A stretch of 64,000 nt of DNA, taken from the NCBI RefSeq assembly GCF_015706575.1, contig NW_024037047.1, positions 3,042,632 through 3,106,631 on the forward strand, read 5' to 3'. The notes under the pieces are model-generated. The model had not been told where the DNA came from and did not search any database. It saw nothing but the letters and a program-made list of their open reading frames with translations. Shown here piece after piece: positions 60,001 through 64,000 of the stretch. This stretch comes from Patiria miniata. Lineage: Eukaryota; Echinodermata; Asteroidea; Valvatida; Asterinidae. A program made the translations under genes and the position numbers. Position 1 is the first letter of the stretch. Every line of letters starts with the position of its first letter.

Positions 60001-62863
60001 AGCTTGAAGTGTGTAGAGGAGGAAAGATGGCAGCACTTTGCAGGGTTTTGGCGTCACTTTGTCGAGCTAGGGCACCAGCTATAGCGATTTTGCACGGGGG
60101 AATCAATGATTTCAGCAGGAGTACGAATTGTTTTGGAAAACTTCACGGACATACTGAAGGTCTTTGAGATGTCGTCCAAACAACTGAGGGTTCAGTTTCG
60201 GGCAGTTCGTTTTGACATGTCCGGGATCTGTCAAACGGCAGACCAAGACACATATCGGGTAGTTGCATCGGTCAATGTAACATTCAAACATTTGTGCATG
60301 CAAAATAGCTGCTGGCATTTCCTCGCCAATGACTACATCTCCCAAGAGGATCTAGTGGACCAGGTTTATTTGGGGAAGCGCCGACTGCAATTATCCTTGC
60401 GGTCCATTTTGGAATTGCGAGCAGGGGTAGATATTGGTGTCTTATGAGGTTGGTTGTAGCTTCTCGCACTTTTAATGGAATCTACATTTCATTTTGTGTC
60501 TAGGCCTATAGCTCATTTCGATGACTGCGAGGCTGAAGGAGCTAGATGATAGATTTAATGGACTGGCCTACAGCAAACAGAAAAGCAGCCTAGCTAGGAG
60601 CTTGGAGGAGTTGAATCGCAGTTCGGGCTATTGCACGGAAGGTGCCAGGACTTTGCTTCGGCCGCCCCGGAGGATGTCGTTAAATTTCTCGTTGACCGAG
60701 ATACGAGGGGAAGAACGCAAATTCACAGGATGGGCTGTACTAATCTGAGGCAGAGTGGTTTTTGTGCCTGATGTGGCTGTGCGAGGAGGTTAGCGTCTGG
60801 AACAGTGGATTCGTATGTTGGCCAACTAAGAGCATGCTTTAATTTTATCGGTAGAACACAGCCTTGGAGACAAGAGGGCCGTTGCAGAAATCCTTGCATA
60901 TCGCACCGCGTGCAGAAGTACTTGAAGGCGATGCGATTGGAGCAAGATGAGGCGCATGTTACCCCTCGGCAAGCAGTGCCAATATTTTCTGACAAAATTA
61001 AGTGGTTATCAAATGAAATAAGGAGGCAAATTTCTACCCATGCCTTAGTGACTGGAGGAACCTTCGTTGAGCGTTTTATTCTTCACAGAGATTTAGCTCT
61101 TTTTTTTTTCTCTGTCTCTGGTGGGCGGGGGATCGAGCCGCTGATCTTGGTCGGGCAAAAACCTGTGAGATAACTCGGATAGAAGGCGGAGATTTATTAT
61201 TCAATCATACCATAGGCAAAACGGTGAGAGAGGGGGACTCTTCCTTGATAATCATCCCAAAGTTGGACGTTGGTGAAATGGATCCGGCGGGTGCTGTAGA
61301 TAGGATGGTGCAGTTGGCTGGAGAAAAGGGACACGATCTCATCGACGGCTATCTTTTCCGCCCAATAACTCCTGGCAGGCGATCACTGGCAAACAAGCCC
61401 TTCATTGGTAGCGCCCCGGGAAATCGCAGGAAGCTGTACTTTGCAGATTCGCCTGACCTCAACGATCGAAAACTCAGGCCACATGGGGGCAGGGCTGGAG
61501 TAGCTGCTACGCTGAAGGTCCTCGGAGCGACGGATCAACAAGTGATGGCCCACTGCAGGTGGGCGACTCATCGCACCTTTAAACATTATACGCAGTTTGA
61601 GAGGGTCGAGAGACACCAGAGCACGGTACGAATGCTAAGGGAAGCGGTGAGCGCTAATGGAAGCGACCATGCATCAACGGCGGACTTGGCGGGAGGCTTC
61701 TACAGATTTTTAAATTCCGGCTTCAGAGTAGAGAGGGCGTTCCAACGGTGAGACTGTTAAGTTGCTTATCAAGTAAACCAAGGCAAAGGGATTAAGGGGT
61801 GGGTAAGATATGGGTGGTTTTGAGGGGTCCTCCTGAGTGTTCTATAGCAGATGTTGATGCAGGATTGGTAGTTTTGGAGCGAAAATCGTTTTACGCCCAT
61901 ACCTGAGACTTGTAGAAGCCAGAGCCCGAAGACAACACAGCGATGCAAATAGAATACTAACGATGTACGTGATGCTAAAGGAACAACTACAAAAAAAAAA
62001 AAAGGGGAAAGAGAATGCGCCTGTGGACTGCAATCATGGAGATTAGTCACATTTCACGACAGCTCCCAGGGGGGGGGGGGGCACAGGGGGCGTCGCGACG
62101 CCCGACAATGGACAAAACCTGTTTCGGACTGATGCCTCATAAGTCCAATGCCCCGAAATGCGTCGGACCTATAGGGTGTTGGACTTATGAGCGGACCCCT
62201 GGCACGCGGGGAGTGCGTGCACTGATTAGCACGCGCATTGCGCGGGTACGCACGTAAAATATTAGATTATGAATGTGCACGGACCCACGTCATCTTTACG
62301 TGAACGTCAGGTGTACATAATACAGCTACGAGCGTTCATGGGTCCTCTCTAAAAACTTCGTTACCGAAATATGAGGTTTATACACTCACCATAAATGAAC
62401 AACTGCATCGTTGACCACGGTCCACTAGGTGGGTAGTACTTGCATGTGTAGTTGCCTTGATGTGTTTCATTAACTGGTCCAATAACATGACTACACTGTC
62501 GGGCTGACGAGCCAGTACCAACTAATTCCGAGTTGTTGCAAGAATGAATCAAGTTATGGTAGAACGTCATCTGCACGACACTGTGGTTATCAGAGCTGTT
62601 AATAACGCACGTAATGTTTACGACTGTGCCGACGACTACAGAGCGTTGTCTTTCAGGGGGTATTCGAATTGATGTGGATAGAGCTAGTCCTGTAAGGGAA
62701 ACGGAACAGAGGTGGGAAATTTAAGTGTGCTGTAAAAGAATCGCAGTTTTGCTTTCACATTTCCATCGCTAAAAACATGAAACGAGATGGCCACAAACAT
62801 GTCTAACTTACCTGTAAACTGCAGAAAAATTGCAATTACCATGAGGCGATATAAATTACCCAT
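50735..62863 (-). CDS. Ig-superfamily membrane receptor with tyrosine-motif tail (minus strand)
   Basis: Predicted type I receptor. Exons in transcription order: 62863-62812 (signal), 62689-62390 (Ig), an exon starting at 52268 whose donor is unresolved, 51584-51485 (transmembrane) and 51008-50735 (tail to stop). Phases are 1 after the signal and Ig exons and 2 between transmembrane and tail, and they fit at every junction that could be checked. Adhesion or recognition with SH2-type signalling is inferred. It is not a copy of the Ig-NACHT genes: the Ig sequence differs and there is no NACHT. It is convergent with the array. Intron 2 is nearly 10 kb because of inserted transposons. Missing exons in that intron are possible. 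Confidence 0.7.
51485..51584 (-). CDS. Minus-strand receptor exon 4: transmembrane helix
   Basis: Acceptor cccacgttttcttcag and donor ag/gtaact. It encodes EFHRTDV followed by a hydrophobic run (LVLVILSTAILVTSAIAIGI) and SIT. Phase 1 in, phase 2 out. Confidence 0.82.
52018..52268 (-). CDS. Minus-strand receptor exon 3: extracellular segment, donor unresolved
   Basis: After acceptor ccccttttctag the phase-1 frame reads GLKNCNGSVLPF... to ...IGSCTNTEC and then meets TGA near 52022. No convincing phase-1 donor to the transmembrane exon was seen before the stop. A donor-like ttg/gtaaat lies just after it. Possible explanations are a frameshift, a soluble splice form ending here, or an additional exon. 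The domain type was not recognised; spaced Cys suggest an extracellular fold. Confidence 0.5.
52438..53440. mobile_element. Non-autonomous hAT element with 8-base TSD
   Basis: Starts cagagttgtaacgagtc and ends gactcgagtcattacaactctg, forming terminal inverted repeats. The flanking 8-base direct repeats ctactctg lie at 52430-52437 and 53441-53448. Both ends carry arrays of gactcgagtc, a 10-base palindrome (52460-52610 and 53262-53420), typical of subterminal transposase-binding arrays. The interior has no transposase. Length 1003 bases. Confidence 0.93.
55726..55763. repeat. CCGA tetranucleotide repeat
   Basis: About nine tandem ccga units with one ccgatcga variant. Confidence 0.95.
56270..56515 (+). 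repeat. Fragment of the Ig-NACHT unit upstream region
   Basis: ttgctacaggtatgcaaaaaataacc...ggaaattcccttc and the following caggcataagc, then a gtattttgtctggatt block, parallel the regions before unit 2 (17205-17415) and unit 3 (33095-33315) in the same order and orientation. This is a stray remnant 10 kb beyond the dead fourth signal exon. Confidence 0.65.
58300..59000 (+). pseudogene. Retrotransposon reverse transcriptase, broken
   Basis: Blocks in order: MYFANAPVCKEF, FISETIMKRIKEGSVKLWG, MEPKKPRRVLS, NLWCKDTPFNL (to 58570), then after a frame change LCGFEWAGFYFVDVTLPFGF (58675-58730), and in another frame the catalytic box WIDDR (near 58818). The order fits a YR-retrotransposon RT. At least two frame breaks. 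Confidence 0.85.
59040..59460 (+). pseudogene. Retrotransposon RNase H, broken
   Basis: SDASGYRWGGVL (first catalytic Asp), then CYKEALAL (Glu), VDVQVDSQSLYQAW (Asp) and a C-terminal LEWVSSESNRADGPS. One frameshift separates the last block. Confidence 0.8.
59465..59905 (+). pseudogene. Conserved post-RNase H region of the YR retrotransposon
   Basis: FDLMALPSNV, FFSRYPVQGSSGVNVFAQ and YVFPPFVLLPAMIKLL are blocks typical of the segment following RNase H in Ngaro/DIRS polyproteins. Catalytic role unknown to me. Confidence 0.7.
59905..60200 (+). pseudogene. SGNH-hydrolase-like domain in the retrotransposon
   Basis: VLLVSDSIFRGL resembles block I (GDS-like) and AIAILHGGINDF resembles block III (GxND) of SGNH/GDSL hydrolases, with appropriate spacing. 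The frame then shifts and the final D-x-x-H block was not securely located. Such hydrolase domains occur in some retroelements; activity here is unlikely. Confidence 0.65.
60520..61755 (+). pseudogene. Tyrosine recombinase of the YR retrotransposon
   Basis: The N-terminal part starts LKELDDRFNGLAYSKQKSSL. The C-terminal catalytic part (61224-61751, one open frame) contains DGYLFRP, then PHGGRAGVA (H-x-x-R), MAHCRW (His) and FKHYTQF (nucleophile Tyr). The intervening segment is broken by frameshifts near 60750 and 61170. Confidence 0.85.
62390..62689 (-). CDS. Minus-strand receptor exon 2: Ig-like domain
   Basis: 300-base phase 1-1 exon between acceptor gtttcccttacag and donor g/gtgagt. Ig-like pattern: VNITC, then THQGNYTC with G-x-Y-x-C. 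There are two additional Cys (HSCNN and RQCSH) and several sequons. Confidence 0.85.
62812..62863 (-). CDS. Minus-strand receptor exon 1: signal peptide
   Basis: The ATG at 62863 opens MGNLYRLMVIAIFLQFT, a short hydrophobic leader, followed by a consensus donor cag/gtaagt in phase 1. Confidence 0.8.
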
Positions 62864-64000
62864 ATCTCCAAATGGAAGTAAATTTTGAAGTATCGAATAT
62901 TTCTGTAGGTAGTTCACCGCAACTTTCTTCTTCTGTGCAAAAAAGAGAAATTAATACATTTTGACATGTAGTTTATACTGCACATGCCATTGCATAAACG
63001 ATTGCAAGATGAAATTAAATAAAAGCTTATACACTTTTGGTTTGGATATGCCTATTGGCGAAACAGAAACCAATACAGGCTCCAACTGTGACAGAGGTAA
63101 CTGGGTTAGCAGGAAGTTTTAAGATTTCAAAATCAGGTTTTGAGTTCAAATGTGAAGTACATGGAATATTTATGAGTAATGTATATTTGCAATAATAAAT
63201 CACACGGTAGGCCTACCTATATGTGAAACATTGGAGAGATAATAACGCAGATACAGTTGTCTCATTTGAAACCTAACAAAGGAAAAAAAAATGACAAAAT
63301 CAATATCTTTAGGCTTCAATAGTTAGTTTCCAAGAACTGTGGTAATTCGAAGTAACATTTTTAATTCATTATTTATATCTCAGAGGAAAACAAGACCGTA
63401 ACCAATAAAACTTAAGTGAACAAACTCTTGGCAATCTGTTCAGACTGGTTTATTTCATTTGAAGTCTGTTCACGCATGCGTGTTACCTGTACAATAAGCC
63501 GGATTCAGCCTATTCATTGGCACTTCTTGACAGTGGCGTAGTCAGGAATTTTTCAGTTGGGGGGGGGGGCGCCGGGGGGGGGGGCTGGAACATTTCATGG
63601 GGGGGGGCGTCATGTAGGGGCGTCAATCGCTTCTCAAAAGTGTGGATGGGGGGACATACCTTGATCAGAACTGATGCGAGCGCGAAGCGCGAAGCCCTTA
63701 CGGCGTGGGGGGTTGGGGGGGGGGGGAAATTGGATTCCAAATGTTCTGTGGTGTGATCTGAAGCAATTTCTTACTACTTTTCTCCATGCTTTAACTAATA
63801 TTTTCTTAGCAAAAGATTATTATTTGAACATCGTTTTCGAGGTTGGAGTCATTGAATCAGCTATCGGTATTCTGAGCTATAGGCGCGGGGTTCGGGCCCG
63901 CTTAAGGGCCCCGAAAAACATGGATTCTCGATGCTCTGTAGTGTGATCTGAGGCAATGTCTTACCACTTTAACCAATAATTATCGTAGCACAAAAGATAA
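62864..64000. other. 5' flank of the minus-strand receptor; G-run MITE and direct repeat
   Basis: Presumed upstream region of the minus-strand gene with no core promoter identified. From 63531 a cagtggcgtagtcaggaatt-type MITE end is followed by long G runs. A 190-base-period direct repeat is visible (tggattccaaatgttctgtg at 63731; tggattctcgatgctctgta at 63921). Confidence 0.55.

Larger units (their letters stand above)
57920..61755 (+). mobile_element. Decayed Ngaro/DIRS-like tyrosine-recombinase retrotransposon
   Basis: Domain order is N-terminal segment, reverse transcriptase, RNase H, a conserved post-RNase H region, an SGNH-hydrolase-like domain and a tyrosine recombinase. There is no integrase or aspartic protease. 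Frames are interrupted by several stops and frameshifts, so it is inactive as written. It lies antisense in the large intron of the minus-strand receptor. Terminal repeats were not identified, so the outer limits are those of the coding similarity. Confidence 0.88.

Overview
This is animal nuclear DNA. Coding segments are short exons separated by AT-rich introns with clean GT..AG junctions, and the spacers are full of MITEs, LINE remnants and a tyrosine-recombinase retrotransposon. The G-run MITEs (ends like CAGTGGCGTA and AGGGGCGGATCC), the NACHT receptor family and an Ngaro-like element suggest an invertebrate deuterostome, most likely an echinoderm; this is inference, not proven.

The left 46 kb is a tandem array, all on the + strand, of one unusual gene: a type I membrane receptor with four Ig-like domains, one transmembrane helix, a short basic tail with a YxxV motif, and a very large last exon encoding a NACHT (STAND NTPase) module plus a degenerate leucine-rich C-terminus. 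Unit 1 has coding exons from 3651 to 10415 but no visible signal-peptide exon. Unit 2 (18111-26354; 1411 aa predicted) and unit 3 (33984-41549; 1422 aa predicted) look intact. A dead fourth signal exon lies at 46707-46818, and a further piece of the upstream region lies near 56270-56515. The spacers are themselves paralogous, so the repeating block is gene plus about 5 kb of upstream DNA (signal-exon starts are 15.9 kb and then about 12.7 kb apart). Every internal exon junction up to the NACHT exon is phase 1.

If translated as predicted, Ig domains outside the cell are joined directly to a NACHT switch inside it, without a Death, CARD or PYD adaptor. I know of no standard animal NLR with this layout, and it is the main candidate for an undescribed system. 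The copies are mosaic: Ig exons of unit 1 resemble unit 3, whereas NACHT/LRR exons of unit 1 resemble unit 2.

The right part (50.7-62.9 kb) holds a convergent minus-strand gene for a different Ig-superfamily receptor: signal exon, one Ig exon, one unresolved exon, a transmembrane exon and a tail with three tyrosine motifs. Its largest intron carries a decayed Ngaro-like retrotransposon (RT, RNase H, SGNH-like hydrolase, tyrosine recombinase) and a non-autonomous hAT element with TSDs. Other repeats include a 0.7-kb minisatellite expanded only in unit 2, several foldback MITEs, and a repeat family with hammerhead-like cores and histone-like stem-loops. No rRNA, tRNA or CRISPR array was recognised.
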